Origin: Bacteroidia bacterium | GTDB taxonomy: Bacteria; Bacteroidota; Bacteroidia; Bacteroidales; Azobacteroidaceae | DNA length: 21,086 nucleotides | Assembly: GCA_025999935.1 (NCBI GenBank) | Contig: BNXY01000046.1 | Coordinates: 1-21,086, forward strand | Direction: 5' to 3' | In this document: positions 1 to 8,664 of the stretch, one piece after another | How positions within the stretch are numbered: the first letter of the stretch is position 1 | Layout: each line of letters starts with the position of its first letter | Notes under the pieces: model-generated | Database searches by the model: none | Told to the model about the DNA's origin: nothing | Seen by the model: only the letters and a program-made list of their open reading frames with translations | Made by a program: the position numbers and the translations under genes

Positions 1-7
1 TAAATCA

Positions 8-895
8 ATGAATTTTATGAGAAGTGCTATCGGAATGTGTGCTAAAAATGAACATAAATACATTCAAGAATGTATATGTTTTAATTATCTTCAAGGCTGG
101 GATAAGATTATTATATGTCTTCACAATGTCCCGAATGAACCGGAACCGGACTTAACCGGAGAAATGATTTACAAACTTCCCGATGAAGTTTTAAAAAAAG
201 TTGAACTGCTTAATGTAGAGGAAGAACCCGGCTGGGGGTATCAACATAAAGGTTATCATTTAATGCTTCAACGAGCAATGGATTATGATTGGTTCGCTTT
301 ATTTGACGTAGATGAATATTTATACGACAGTCAAAAAAGACCTATTAATGATATATTGGCTACTATCTCAGACGATGTCGGGCAAGTTCTTGTCCCTTGG
401 TTAGAATTTGGTCATAATAATCGTGTTTTATCTGCGACACCACAAGAGACACGGTTATCTGCTTTTACAAAAACTGCAGGCATAGACCCACGCGCTACTT
501 ATAAGGCTATTATACGACCTCGTAATGTTATACAAAAGCCTGATAACCCTCATTATTGGTATCATACTCATCAGATGGCTACAAGAGGCAGACATATAGA
601 TTTGTTTAACCATGACCTAATTCCACCAGATTTTGACTTTGATAGTGAAGATGTATATGGACGTGTTTATTTTTCACGTCAAGATTTTACTGTTTTCGAT
701 TCATGTCTTGTACATTATTACACAGGCAGTATGGAAGATTGGGTAATTAGAACAAAACGTACTGCATTAACCAGTGCAGCAAGTCTGCCTCGCACTTTTC
801 AATCATTTTTTGATATGAAATATAATAAAGAAGACTATAGAATGTCTATCTATACTAATGAATTAAGGGAATTATTATCCAAATGTAAACAATGA
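8..895 (+). CDS. Glycosyltransferase, GT2/GT92-like (DUF23-type)
   Basis: Probable cytoplasmic glycosyltransferase adding a sugar to a surface glycan; donor and acceptor unknown. The 295-residue product has no signal peptide. It opens with the 'KNE...YIQE' motif (residues 13-21) typical of Glyco_tranf_2_4/GT92-like enzymes, followed by a hydrophobic beta-strand (33-38). A DVDEY motif (100-104) is the expected DxD metal/nucleotide-sugar site. 'HYYTGS' followed by a basic helix (236-251) resembles the C-terminal acceptor region of the family. The reading frame is open to the left window edge, so the ATG at 8 is a choice: an upstream start is possible, and ATG 17 is an alternative. The gene is visibly more AT-rich than the CAZyme cluster to its right and converges on it across a shared terminator, so it probably belongs to a different unit, perhaps capsule, LPS or protein O-glycan synthesis. 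Family is fairly sure, function is not. Confidence 0.8.
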   Translation: MNFMRSAIGMCAKNEHKYIQECICFNYLQGWDKIIICLHNVPNEPEPDLTGEMIYKLPDEVLKKVELLNVEEEPGWGYQHKGYHLMLQRAMDYDWFALFDVDEYLYDSQKRPINDILATISDDVGQVLVPWLEFGHNNRVLSATPQETRLSAFTKTAGIDPRATYKAIIRPRNVIQKPDNPHYWYHTHQMATRGRHIDLFNHDLIPPDFDFDSEDVYGRVYFSRQDFTVFDSCLVHYYTGSMEDWVIRTKRTALTSAASLPRTFQSFFDMKYNKEDYRMSIYTNELRELLSKCKQ

Positions 896-921
896 AAAGA
901 ATTAATAACAGGTGAAAAAAT

Positions 922-965
922 AAAAAAGAGGCTGCCGGAAATATTATTCCGATAGCCTCTTTTTT
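922..965. terminator. Bidirectional rho-independent terminator
   Basis: A perfect 12-bp outer stem (922-933 with 954-965) begins with six A and ends with six T, so it gives a U-tract on either strand. An inner 5-bp stem (936-940 with 947-951) closes on a 6-nt loop. It lies between two convergent genes, the glycosyltransferase (+) and the DUF1080 gene (-), and would stop transcription from both sides. Confidence 0.9.
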
Positions 966-977
966 GTCTTAGCGTTT

Positions 978-1706
978 TTACTTCAATTCCTTGATTTTGA
1001 TATTCCGGAACCAGCAGTCATAGCCATGATCTTGCAGGCCAATGTAACCTTCTTTGGCTATTCCATTCACAAATTCAGGCCAATCCTTAAATTTGCTTTT
1101 CTTCAACAACTCTTCCCATTGAGGCGACCAAAGTTCGTATTGGCAAACCAATTCTCCGTTTTGTACATGAGTTACCTTACCGTGGTCAACCGTGATTACG
1201 ATGTTGTTCCACTCTCCTGCCGGTTTAGCGTTGGAGGGTAATGCCGGAAGCATGTCGTAAAGAGAACCCGACAAGTGGTTCGACAATCTGTTGTCGCCTG
1301 CATTCCAGTTGTCAAGCACCTGAACTTCCGGAGCGGCAATGTAAATCGGTCGTCCCGGATATTCTACAATATTATAGAAGATGCCGGAGTTACCTTCCTT
1401 TGCAATTTTCCAATCGATCGAAAGACTGAAATTTCCATATTTTTTCGGAGCATAAAGGATATCGCCTTCCGCTCCACGTCCTGGAACAGATCCTGCCTGA
1501 ACTTTCATAGCTTCATCTTCAATAATCCAGTTTTTTGCCATCTCTGTTTGATTACATTGACGCCAACCGGCCATGCTTTTCCCGTCAAAGAGAAGTGTCC
1601 ATCCTTCTTCCTTTTCCTTGTTCGTTAATGTGTTATTTTTTTGTGCATCTTGACAATAAATGCAAAAAAATAACAAACAAATTGAAATAATTTTTTTTGT
1701 TTTCAT
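978..1706 (-). CDS. DUF1080 (3-keto-disaccharide hydrolase domain) exported protein
   Basis: Exported 242-residue protein made of one DUF1080 domain (PF06439, named 3-keto-disaccharide hydrolase), a concanavalin-like beta-sandwich. Some members act on 3-keto-glycosides, as hydrolase or eliminase/hydratase; others are simply glycan-associated. Visible family signatures are 'LLFDGKSMAGW' (39-48), 'EGNSGIFY' (104-111), 'APEVQVLDN' (125-133), 'GEWNNIVITVDHG' (164-176) and the closing 'GYIGLQDHG' (220-228). The N-terminus is a hydrophobic signal ending near Cys18, but the residues before that Cys (C-I-Y) are not a canonical lipobox, so lipidation is uncertain. It is the last gene of the minus operon, 34 bp after the GH35-like gene, and ends at the shared terminator. 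No Gfo/Idh/MocA-type dehydrogenase that could make a 3-keto substrate is in the window, so the activity named for the family is unproven here. Confidence 0.85.
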   Translation of the reverse strand: MKTKKIISICLLFFCIYCQDAQKNNTLTNKEKEEGWTLLFDGKSMAGWRQCNQTEMAKNWIIEDEAMKVQAGSVPGRGAEGDILYAPKKYGNFSLSIDWKIAKEGNSGIFYNIVEYPGRPIYIAAPEVQVLDNWNAGDNRLSNHLSGSLYDMLPALPSNAKPAGEWNNIVITVDHGKVTHVQNGELVCQYELWSPQWEELLKKSKFKDWPEFVNGIAKEGYIGLQDHGYDCWFRNIKIKELK

Positions 1707-1740
1707 ACTTTTATTATTTATTAATTAATAATTATTATAG

Positions 1741-3423
1741 TCATTTTACCTGATCAAAAATATTCTTATTCGAATATGTAGAACTTTCAACGGGAATTAC
1801 CTTGATTATCACAGTGGATACCAGATTCTGCGTTGCATCTTCTCCCAAATAGACCGGCGGTATCTTGACGCCGCCAACCCCTTGCATGGCTTCGTCGCCG
1901 CCCAGATATTTTGAAGTATTCCAGACACCGTTTACAAAATAACCTTCCCTAATTGTGCCGTAGCTTATTCCGGTAAGGGATTCTTTTTTCGACCGAAAAG
2001 AGATATCGACGCCATTTCCCGAAACCAGAAATTCATCATCCGACAAACGAATAACCAAACCATAACCGGGATAAGCGTGATTGTAGTTCATGAACATTTC
2101 ATAATCGCCGAAATCAATTTTGTCGCGCTTGCTTTCCTGTTGCATGAATCCTCTCATTTTACCGCTGCCTTGTTCTTTCACAATCAACGGCATTAGGTTA
2201 TTCAAGACCCGATAGGCGTCTTTCAAAGGATGTTTTTCATCATACACGGAATTATCAATGGCAAAAGGAGAAAAACCAAGCGCATTGAACTCGCCAAACG
2301 TATAAAATGCTTTTGCCGGACCGCTCCATTTTTCGCCGCGCCAAAGGGCGACCGCTTCCGGAACGAATATCGGATTACCGTTTCTGTCAAATTCTTTCAA
2401 TTTGGAACCGTAATCATCATTGTAATTATCCGGCGCAATAAAATCCACGGAAGGAGCTGCAAACTGATAAACATCCAACATCCGGGCGTTGGGACCTCCG
2501 CTGGGATAATTGCCGGGAACAGGATCTTTGGGGTAAATAGTCCAAGCATTGACAAACAATGGTATCGGATAGGCTTTCTTGCCTGCAGCGGCTACTTGGT
2601 TGATAAACCGGGCATAATACCATCCCATGAATAATTCATCGGCAAGGTTATGACTTTCATTTCCAAATAGTTCGAGCCAATTGCCTTTGGTCTTTTTCCC
2701 ATGCGCTTTCCACTGTTCAATAATTTCCGGCAAAATTTGTTTCTCGTTTTTCTGAAAGTATTTTACCAAATCCTCCGGAACTTCTTTCTTAAACAATTCT
2801 TCCGCTTGTAAGGAACGGTCACGGCTATCTCCCAGCAATCCCACTTCATTTTCAATTTGAATCATGAGAACCGTATGCTCTTCGCTATCCACTTCCTTGA
2901 TGTATTTCATCATCTCCCCGAAGACTTTTGTATCCGCTTTTGCCAATTCATCCGTGAAATTGGAGAGGAAAGGCCGGTTTTCTCCATTTTTGGTTCTCAT
3001 GCGGGGAAAACGCTTTGTATCCCTCATTACCCAATGGGGCGCATATCCGGAAGAACCGTTTTTCCAGCTACCGAACCAAAGAAAGACAAGTTTCAGGTCA
3101 TGTTTTCTGGCTTCCTGAATAAGTCCGCCGACAATGGAAAAATCATATTGCCCTTCTTCCGGCTCCACTTGCTCCCAGGCAACAGGGAGCAATACCGTAT
3201 TTAGGTTGAGTTTTTTCAGGGTTTCCCATTTGGGAGCCATGCTTTCCAGCGTGGAAGCGCTGGAATTCATGACTTCTCCGGCCAACATCATGAGCGGTTT
3301 GCCGTCTGCTATCAGTTGCACAACTCCCTGATTATTGCGTTTTAGATAGGGGATTTCTTTTGCCGGTAATGTACTTGCAAAAATAAGTAAGGGCAGGATT
3401 AGGAATAATCGTTTTCTATTCAT
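1741..3423 (-). CDS. GH35-like beta-galactosidase family protein with DUF5597 C-terminal domain
   Basis: Probable periplasmic exo-glycosidase of the GH35/GH42-like (clan GH-A) group; beta-galactosidase is the usual annotation, but DUF5597-containing members are little characterised. The 560 residues start with a Sec signal (cleavage likely after Ala21). A TIM barrel (about 35-420) follows, with 'LNTVLLPVAWEQVEPEEG' (74-91), the acid/base motif 'QIENE' (Glu193) and the presumed nucleophile in 'FVPEA' (Glu356). A beta-rich DUF5597-like domain fills about 425-545. Both catalytic glutamates are in place, so the enzyme should be active. It sits third in the minus operon, 8 bp after the GH95 gene and 34 bp before DUF1080. 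Unlike the two genes upstream it has no lipobox, so it should be soluble in the periplasm. Family is confident; the sugar released (beta-galactose or other) is inferred. Confidence 0.88.
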   Translation of the reverse strand: MNRKRLFLILPLLIFASTLPAKEIPYLKRNNQGVVQLIADGKPLMMLAGEVMNSSASTLESMAPKWETLKKLNLNTVLLPVAWEQVEPEEGQYDFSIVGGLIQEARKHDLKLVFLWFGSWKNGSSGYAPHWVMRDTKRFPRMRTKNGENRPFLSNFTDELAKADTKVFGEMMKYIKEVDSEEHTVLMIQIENEVGLLGDSRDRSLQAEELFKKEVPEDLVKYFQKNEKQILPEIIEQWKAHGKKTKGNWLELFGNESHNLADELFMGWYYARFINQVAAAGKKAYPIPLFVNAWTIYPKDPVPGNYPSGGPNARMLDVYQFAAPSVDFIAPDNYNDDYGSKLKEFDRNGNPIFVPEAVALWRGEKWSGPAKAFYTFGEFNALGFSPFAIDNSVYDEKHPLKDAYRVLNNLMPLIVKEQGSGKMRGFMQQESKRDKIDFGDYEMFMNYNHAYPGYGLVIRLSDDEFLVSGNGVDISFRSKKESLTGISYGTIREGYFVNGVWNTSKYLGGDEAMQGVGGVKIPPVYLGEDATQNLVSTVIIKVIPVESSTYSNKNIFDQVK

Positions 3424-3431
3424 ATTGCCAA

Positions 3432-5822
3432 TTAAAAATTACTCAACTTAATGGATTTTCCCGGTTTAACATTGATTGTTTCCACTTTTTCCTTATATCT
3501 TACCGGAACGGATTCTTCGCCATTGATATTCTTTATTTCGGCAGAAACCAATTTTCCGTCTTTCCATTCGATGCTGACTTCATAACCTCCTCGCGCCCGA
3601 AGACCTGTAACGGAGCCAACCGGCCACGTTTCGGCCAGCCCCGGAAGAAGTACGATTTCTCCGGCATGGCTTTGCAGCAAAGATTCGGCAATACCGGCAG
3701 TATATCCGAATGTAGCATCAATCTGGTTGTTGCGTCCGTCCCGGTGCAAGTTATTTGCGACTCCTTTGGCGCCTGCGGTAATCAGCGGAGCGGTTTTGTC
3801 GCCCCGTTCAAGACGCGACCACATGCAAATATCCCACGAAGCGGGGAAACCGCCGCCTATACGCCTTTCATCCATCCAATGCTTGGTAGCTTCGACAAAC
3901 GGAGCATCGTTTTCACGACGGAGTTGAATAGATTTCCCTGGAAAAAACGGAAAATTCGCCGAAAAATTATGTCCGCCCGGACCGTTTTCAAAGTCTTCTA
4001 CCCATTCCTGCAAATTACCTGAACTGTTTACCTTATAAGGAGGAAGTTTTTCCAAAGCATCCTGCCACTGAGCGCGTAAATCGGCATCTACTCCTAAAAT
4101 TTCGCTGAACTGAATGGCATAAGGGAATAATTCGCGCATGATACCGACATCCATGGTCGGAGCAGGCGAAACGTAACCGGTTTTCTTTACCTTGCCGTCC
4201 ATATATTGGAAGCCATGTTCGGGCGACATGGAGAAAGGAGTAACCAAATATCCGAGTCTGGGATGTTCCACCAAAAGATTGAGCAAAAATTCGGCTGAAC
4301 CTTTCACAACCGGATAATATTTTTTCAAAAATTCGATATCGTGGTTATAGTTGTAATGTTCGCAAATATGCAATGTCAGCCAAGCGCCGCCCACCGGCCA
4401 CATTCCGAAGCGAGAAGCATCGACCGGAGCGGATCCGCGCCAAAGGTCGGTATTGTGATGAGTTACCCAGCCTTTATCTATGCCATAGTAAACTTTTGCC
4501 GTTTTATGTCCGGTTTCCGATAAATCCTGAACCATGTCGAACAACGGTTGCGCACATTCGGCAAGGTTTGTTACTTCGGCAGGCCAGTAATTCATCTGAA
4601 TATTGATGTTTATCGTATATTTACTACCCCAGGGAGGGAGCAAATCCTGATCCCAGATACCTTGCAGGTTCGCTGTTTGTCCTCCCGCACGGCTGCTTGA
4701 CGCCAATGCGTAACGACCGAATTGGAAAACAAGTCCTTCGAGATTAATATCTTTACCTCCGTTTTTAAGATCGGCAATCCGTTCATTTACCGGTTTTGCT
4801 TTAATTTCCGGATTATCCGTCAAAGTAAGATGAACCCGTCCCATCAGATCGCTAAAATCGTCGATATGGGATTTCTGTAAATCTTTGTATTTTTTTTCAG
4901 CAATGGCAGCAAGTACTTTGCCTGTTCTTTCGGCAGGATCGGCGCTAATATCATTGTATTTAACATAACTTGTAGCCGCCGACAGGACAAAAGTAACCGC
5001 ATCCGCTCCGCTGATTTTGATTTTTTCGTCGGAGACATCTGCTGTTCCCCCCTCAGTTGTTGCTTTCAATACTGTTCTGAATTTCAATCCCTTATCGTTT
5101 GATTCGGCTATCAACCAATTCCAACTGTTAGCCTCGGGGTTCGGATTCTTCCATATACCGTCGATAATCAATTCTCCCTGTTCGGCTGTAATCTTATCGG
5201 TAAATGCGGTTTTCACGCCCGCCTGCATATTCAGGCTGTTCTTTTTATCGGTCGAAACACGCACTACCATTACTTTGTCTGGATAAGAAACAAAAACTTC
5301 CCGTTTGTAGGTAATGCCTCCCGATTTGTAAGTAACGGAAGCAATTCCTGTTTCCATGTCTAATTCTCTGCGGTAATCCGAAACTGCCGTCGTGTCCACA
5401 TCCGGAAAATCCAGCAAGAGATCGCCCAAAGGTTGGTACGCCTGCTGAGCGGCAGGAATTCCATAGAAATTTTTGTCGATGAAATCGCCCATTTCGGCAT
5501 ATTTACCGGCAAAAATCTGTTCTTTAATATAAGCTAAATGAGAACCGGCATTCGGATCGTCATAATCGTGAGGTGCGCCCGACCAAAAACTGGATTCATT
5601 CAAGGCGATACGTTCCTGAGCGGTTTTACCGAAGACCATCCCGGCGATTAAACCGTTGCCGATTGGAGAAGCATCTAACCATTCTTCGGCCGGTTGATCA
5701 TACCACAATACCATATCGCCTTGCAATTTGGAATTTTTGCCTGTCCGACAGGAAACCAAAACCAGGAAAAACATTGCCGTCATCACGGTTCCATAAAATG
5801 TTTTTGAAAAAAATGTTTTCAT
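3432..5822 (-). CDS. GH95 family glycosidase, lipoprotein, divergent active site
   Basis: Lipoprotein glycoside hydrolase of family 95, whose known members are inverting alpha-1,2-L-fucosidases and alpha-L-galactosidases. The 796 residues begin with a signal ending in lipobox LVSC (Cys25). Family hallmarks are 'IGNGLIAGMVFG' (54-65), 'ALNESSFWSG' (73-82), 'NLQGIWDQ' (385-392), 'NINIQMNYWPAE' (405-416; Asn405 and Asn407 match the asparagines that activate water), 'SPEHGF' (533-538; Glu535 as general acid) and 'QIDATFG' (700-706; Asp702 as base). The conserved HRHxSHL motif, intact in the fused GH95 at 16369-19734, is replaced around 617-623, and the nearby AWK is SWD (662-664). Specificity may therefore differ from a classical fucosidase. 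The last 60 residues closely match the tail of that other GH95. Second gene of the minus operon, 11 bp after GH3. No acidic run follows Cys25, so the protein probably faces the periplasm. Confidence 0.93.
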   Translation of the reverse strand: MKTFFSKTFYGTVMTAMFFLVLVSCRTGKNSKLQGDMVLWYDQPAEEWLDASPIGNGLIAGMVFGKTAQERIALNESSFWSGAPHDYDDPNAGSHLAYIKEQIFAGKYAEMGDFIDKNFYGIPAAQQAYQPLGDLLLDFPDVDTTAVSDYRRELDMETGIASVTYKSGGITYKREVFVSYPDKVMVVRVSTDKKNSLNMQAGVKTAFTDKITAEQGELIIDGIWKNPNPEANSWNWLIAESNDKGLKFRTVLKATTEGGTADVSDEKIKISGADAVTFVLSAATSYVKYNDISADPAERTGKVLAAIAEKKYKDLQKSHIDDFSDLMGRVHLTLTDNPEIKAKPVNERIADLKNGGKDINLEGLVFQFGRYALASSSRAGGQTANLQGIWDQDLLPPWGSKYTININIQMNYWPAEVTNLAECAQPLFDMVQDLSETGHKTAKVYYGIDKGWVTHHNTDLWRGSAPVDASRFGMWPVGGAWLTLHICEHYNYNHDIEFLKKYYPVVKGSAEFLLNLLVEHPRLGYLVTPFSMSPEHGFQYMDGKVKKTGYVSPAPTMDVGIMRELFPYAIQFSEILGVDADLRAQWQDALEKLPPYKVNSSGNLQEWVEDFENGPGGHNFSANFPFFPGKSIQLRRENDAPFVEATKHWMDERRIGGGFPASWDICMWSRLERGDKTAPLITAGAKGVANNLHRDGRNNQIDATFGYTAGIAESLLQSHAGEIVLLPGLAETWPVGSVTGLRARGGYEVSIEWKDGKLVSAEIKNINGEESVPVRYKEKVETINVKPGKSIKLSNF
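3483..3614 (-). repeat. GH95 C-terminal tail, copy shared with 19543-19674
   Basis: Residues 737-780 of the stand-alone GH95 match residues 1059-1102 of the GH43-GH95 fusion much better than the catalytic cores match each other. Aligning by eye the 59 bases that encode RARGGYEV through KLVSA/KLISA, I count 8 mismatches. The two copies are in inverted orientation. Confidence 0.65.
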
Positions 5823-5833
5823 ACCAAGTATTA

Positions 5834-8512
5834 TTATTTTAAGTAAATTGTTTGTGTTAATTTAATATCCGACGAGGATGCGCCAATCATAAATTCAAAT
5901 TCTCCCGGTTCTACAATCCTCTTCATATCCTGATTGATCAGCCAGAGATGTTCTTCCGGAAGAATAGTCATTGTTACCGTTTTCGTTTCGCCGGCTTTCA
6001 GAAATACCTGAGAAAATCCTTTCAAGGCTTTTACCGGCGTACTCACGCTGGCAATCTTGTCCCGAACATACAACTGTACGGTTTCGATTCCATCAACTGC
6101 GCTTGTATTTTTCACATCAACTGTAACCGTAATCACATCTTTAACAGTCGGTTCAGCCGGATTTACAGTCAAACCGCTTAATTCAAAAGTAGAATAACTT
6201 AAGCCATGCCCGAAAGCATACAACGGTTCGCCGTTTCCATCCGTATAATTTCTCGACGATGATGGCTTTTTTGAATAATAAACCGGCAATTGGCCTTGGT
6301 ATTTCGGAATACTTATTGTCAGTTTTCCGGAAGGATTATAATCTCCGAAAAGCACATCGGCGATTGCTTCGCCACCGCTTTCTCCCGGGAACCAAGCTTC
6401 AAGGATAGCTGCCGACGTTTCCGCAACCGGCGTAAAAACTAAGGGACGACCGTTCAACAACACACTGGCAAAGGGTTTTCCGCCTTTGGCCGCAGCCTGT
6501 AACATCTCGATGTCCATCGGTTTCAAATTCAGGTTTTGGCGGTCTTTCCCCTCTCCTACTTCCCTGTCGGTTTCGCCCAAAACTACAACAGCCGCATCGG
6601 ACGAAGCAACGGCACGGGTAATCCGGTCATAATACTCCTTATTATTTTTATATTCTACGATTCTCCATCTTAGTTCGACCGAAGCATTCTCGTCTATCTC
6701 AGCATATTCAACCCTGACAGGAATCTTTTGACCGCTTTTCAGTTCAATCCGCTCCGATTTTCCCCGACGGTTTTTTGCATCTCCCCAATTATCAATAAAT
6801 AATTTATTGTTCAGATACACTTTCCCGAAATCGTCCGAAGAAATGGAAAATTCATAAATTCCATCGGCAGGAACCGAAATCGTGCCTGAATATTTTACTG
6901 AAAAATTATCGGGATTAATACCGGGAGCCGGACTAAGATTATGCCAGTATCCCTGTATTTTTTCCTCTACGGCAGTATATATCGGATGTCCCGAAAGATC
7001 GGTATTGTTGAAATATTCTACATAAACGCCTTTCTGTTCCGGTTTTACCGTATTGGATAGCCATTCGGAAGAAACCGTTGCGTACTGGTTGGAAATTCCG
7101 GTTTGGATTAAATTTATCTGTATATTATCTCCATATTTCTTTTTTAATGCTTCGTAAACGGTAATTCCTTTTGCTTCTCTCGGTCCGTATCCACCTATTG
7201 AAGAAGTATTTGCAAGATTTCCTATCAAAGCTAACTTTTTAATATTTTTGCTCAACGGAAGGACATTGTTTTCGTTCTTCAACAGGATAATCGACTTGCG
7301 ACCCGCTTCCAAAGCGAGTTCCTGATGTTTTTCGCTATGAAAAACATTCGCGATAAGCGATTCGTCGGTATAAGGATTTTCAAAAAGCCCCAATTCAAAT
7401 TTCAGCCTCAAAACGGCCGAAACAGCCCGGTCAAGTTTGTCCTTGGGAATTGAGCCGTCCTTAGCTGCTTCAACTACTGCTGTTTGGAATACCTCGTGGT
7501 CAAAATCGTAAAACTGCATATCAAGTCCCGCATTGATGGCCTGAGTTACAGCCTCTTTCGGATCGGCCGCCGTATAATGCGGTGCAACCAAGCGGCGAAT
7601 AGCGCCCAAATCGGTTACCACCATTCCCTCAAACCCCCATTCTTTCCTCAGTAAATCCGTCAAAAGCCAAGAACTTGAAATACAGGGGATTCCGTCTATA
7701 TCGTGGTAAGCTGCCATAATTCCACGCGCTTTTCCCTCTGTTACAGCCTTTTCAAAAACATACAGGTGAGTAGAGCGAGCTTCTCTTTCCCCGATAAATA
7801 CAGGAGCCGTATTGCTTCCGTTTTCCGGAATACCGTGAATACCGAAATGTTTCGGTTCTGCGGCAACGGCGTCATTGTCTTTCAAGTCGGCGCCCTGCAT
7901 ACCTTTTACCATATTGACGGCTATTCTCGAATTGAGATAAACATCTTCGCCGTAGGTTTCTTCGGTTCTTCCCCAACGCGGTTCGCGAGCCAAATCAAGA
8001 TTGGGACAAAGCATAAAATGCACGCCGTGAGCGCGGGTTTCCGTAGCGATTACCCTTCCTATATTATATATCAGCGTAGTATCCCAAGAACTTGCACTTC
8101 CAATCGGAACCGGAAAATTGGTTGAACCGACCCCGCAATAGCCATGCAGCCCTTCTTCGATAAATAAAATAGGAATACCCAAGCGGCTGTTTTCCACCGC
8201 TCGCCGTTGAATCTCGTTCGACAAAGCGGCTGTTTTCGGGTAAAAATCATGAATGGAACCGATGCACATCGAATCAATAAAGTGGACAAACCGTTCTTCA
8301 TTGAAATTTTCAGCATCGCTCAAGATGTCATTCGCCGACAACATGTCCAATTGAGCGGCTTTTTCTTCCAGCGTCATTCTGGACAACAAATCCTTAACTC
8401 TTTTTTCAATCGGCAAGGAAGCGTTTTTGTATGGCGGTTCGGATGAATGACACGATACTAAAAACAAGCCGGTCAACAAAGATAGCAACTTCAATAAATT
8501 TTTGTTTTTCAT
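5834..8512 (-). CDS. GH3 beta-glycosidase with inserted PA14 domain, lipoprotein
   Basis: Exo-acting beta-glycosidase (beta-glucosidase, beta-xylosidase or similar) anchored to a membrane. The 892 residues start with lipobox LVSC (Cys21). The GH3 N-terminal TIM barrel (about 35-375) contains 'AEPKHFG' (218-224) and the nucleophile in 'GMVVTDLG' (Asp301). The GH3 C-terminal domain (about 405-735) is interrupted by a PA14 domain (about 495-620, 'GVYVEYFNN' to 'ASVELRWR'). It resumes with the loop 'EVGEGKDR' (651-658), where the acid/base Glu is expected. A fibronectin-III-like domain (about 800-875) ends the chain. An inserted PA14 is known from enzymes such as KmBglI, where it shapes the substrate pocket and favours short or branched substrates. 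It is the first gene of the minus operon, read from the divergent promoter region, and is full length with no missing core motif. Linkage specificity cannot be read off. Confidence 0.94.
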   Translation of the reverse strand: MKNKNLLKLLSLLTGLFLVSCHSSEPPYKNASLPIEKRVKDLLSRMTLEEKAAQLDMLSANDILSDAENFNEERFVHFIDSMCIGSIHDFYPKTAALSNEIQRRAVENSRLGIPILFIEEGLHGYCGVGSTNFPVPIGSASSWDTTLIYNIGRVIATETRAHGVHFMLCPNLDLAREPRWGRTEETYGEDVYLNSRIAVNMVKGMQGADLKDNDAVAAEPKHFGIHGIPENGSNTAPVFIGEREARSTHLYVFEKAVTEGKARGIMAAYHDIDGIPCISSSWLLTDLLRKEWGFEGMVVTDLGAIRRLVAPHYTAADPKEAVTQAINAGLDMQFYDFDHEVFQTAVVEAAKDGSIPKDKLDRAVSAVLRLKFELGLFENPYTDESLIANVFHSEKHQELALEAGRKSIILLKNENNVLPLSKNIKKLALIGNLANTSSIGGYGPREAKGITVYEALKKKYGDNIQINLIQTGISNQYATVSSEWLSNTVKPEQKGVYVEYFNNTDLSGHPIYTAVEEKIQGYWHNLSPAPGINPDNFSVKYSGTISVPADGIYEFSISSDDFGKVYLNNKLFIDNWGDAKNRRGKSERIELKSGQKIPVRVEYAEIDENASVELRWRIVEYKNNKEYYDRITRAVASSDAAVVVLGETDREVGEGKDRQNLNLKPMDIEMLQAAAKGGKPFASVLLNGRPLVFTPVAETSAAILEAWFPGESGGEAIADVLFGDYNPSGKLTISIPKYQGQLPVYYSKKPSSSRNYTDGNGEPLYAFGHGLSYSTFELSGLTVNPAEPTVKDVITVTVDVKNTSAVDGIETVQLYVRDKIASVSTPVKALKGFSQVFLKAGETKTVTMTILPEEHLWLINQDMKRIVEPGEFEFMIGASSSDIKLTQTIYLK

Positions 8513-8554
8513 GTTAATCTAATATTATATGAGTTTATGAAATTTTTAATGACG

Positions 8555-8562
8555 CAAAGTTA
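8555..8562 (-). promoter_or_regulatory. Possible -7 element for the minus-strand operon
   Basis: On the minus strand this reads TAACTTTG, fitting the Bacteroidota -7 consensus TAnnTTTG. It lies 43 bp upstream of the GH3 start. No good TTG -33 element is found about 20 bp further upstream, so this is a weak candidate and a regulator may be needed. Confidence 0.35.
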
Positions 8563-8633
8563 ATTTTTTTACATAATAAATACCTTAAAAAACCGCTTAA
8601 CAAAAAATAAAATAAAATTAAGTCAAATATTAA

Positions 8634-8664
8634 TTGTTTTATTAAGGATACATATTTAAATTTG
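8634..8664 (+). promoter_or_regulatory. Probable promoter of the plus-strand operon
   Basis: A TTG (-33 element, 8634-8636) is followed after 20 bp by TAAATTTG (8657-8664), an exact fit to the Bacteroidota housekeeping -7 consensus TAnnTTTG. Transcription would start near 8671, giving a 5' leader of roughly 25 nt before the ATG at 8695. The whole 8513-8694 gap is AT-rich, and I see no gene, tRNA or riboswitch in it. Confidence 0.55.

Noticed and set aside
8616..8645. Short inverted repeats (AATTA/TAATT and TTAAT/ATTAA) near the plus promoter, considered as an operator
   Set aside because: Only 5-bp arms made of A and T in a very AT-rich region; expected by chance.
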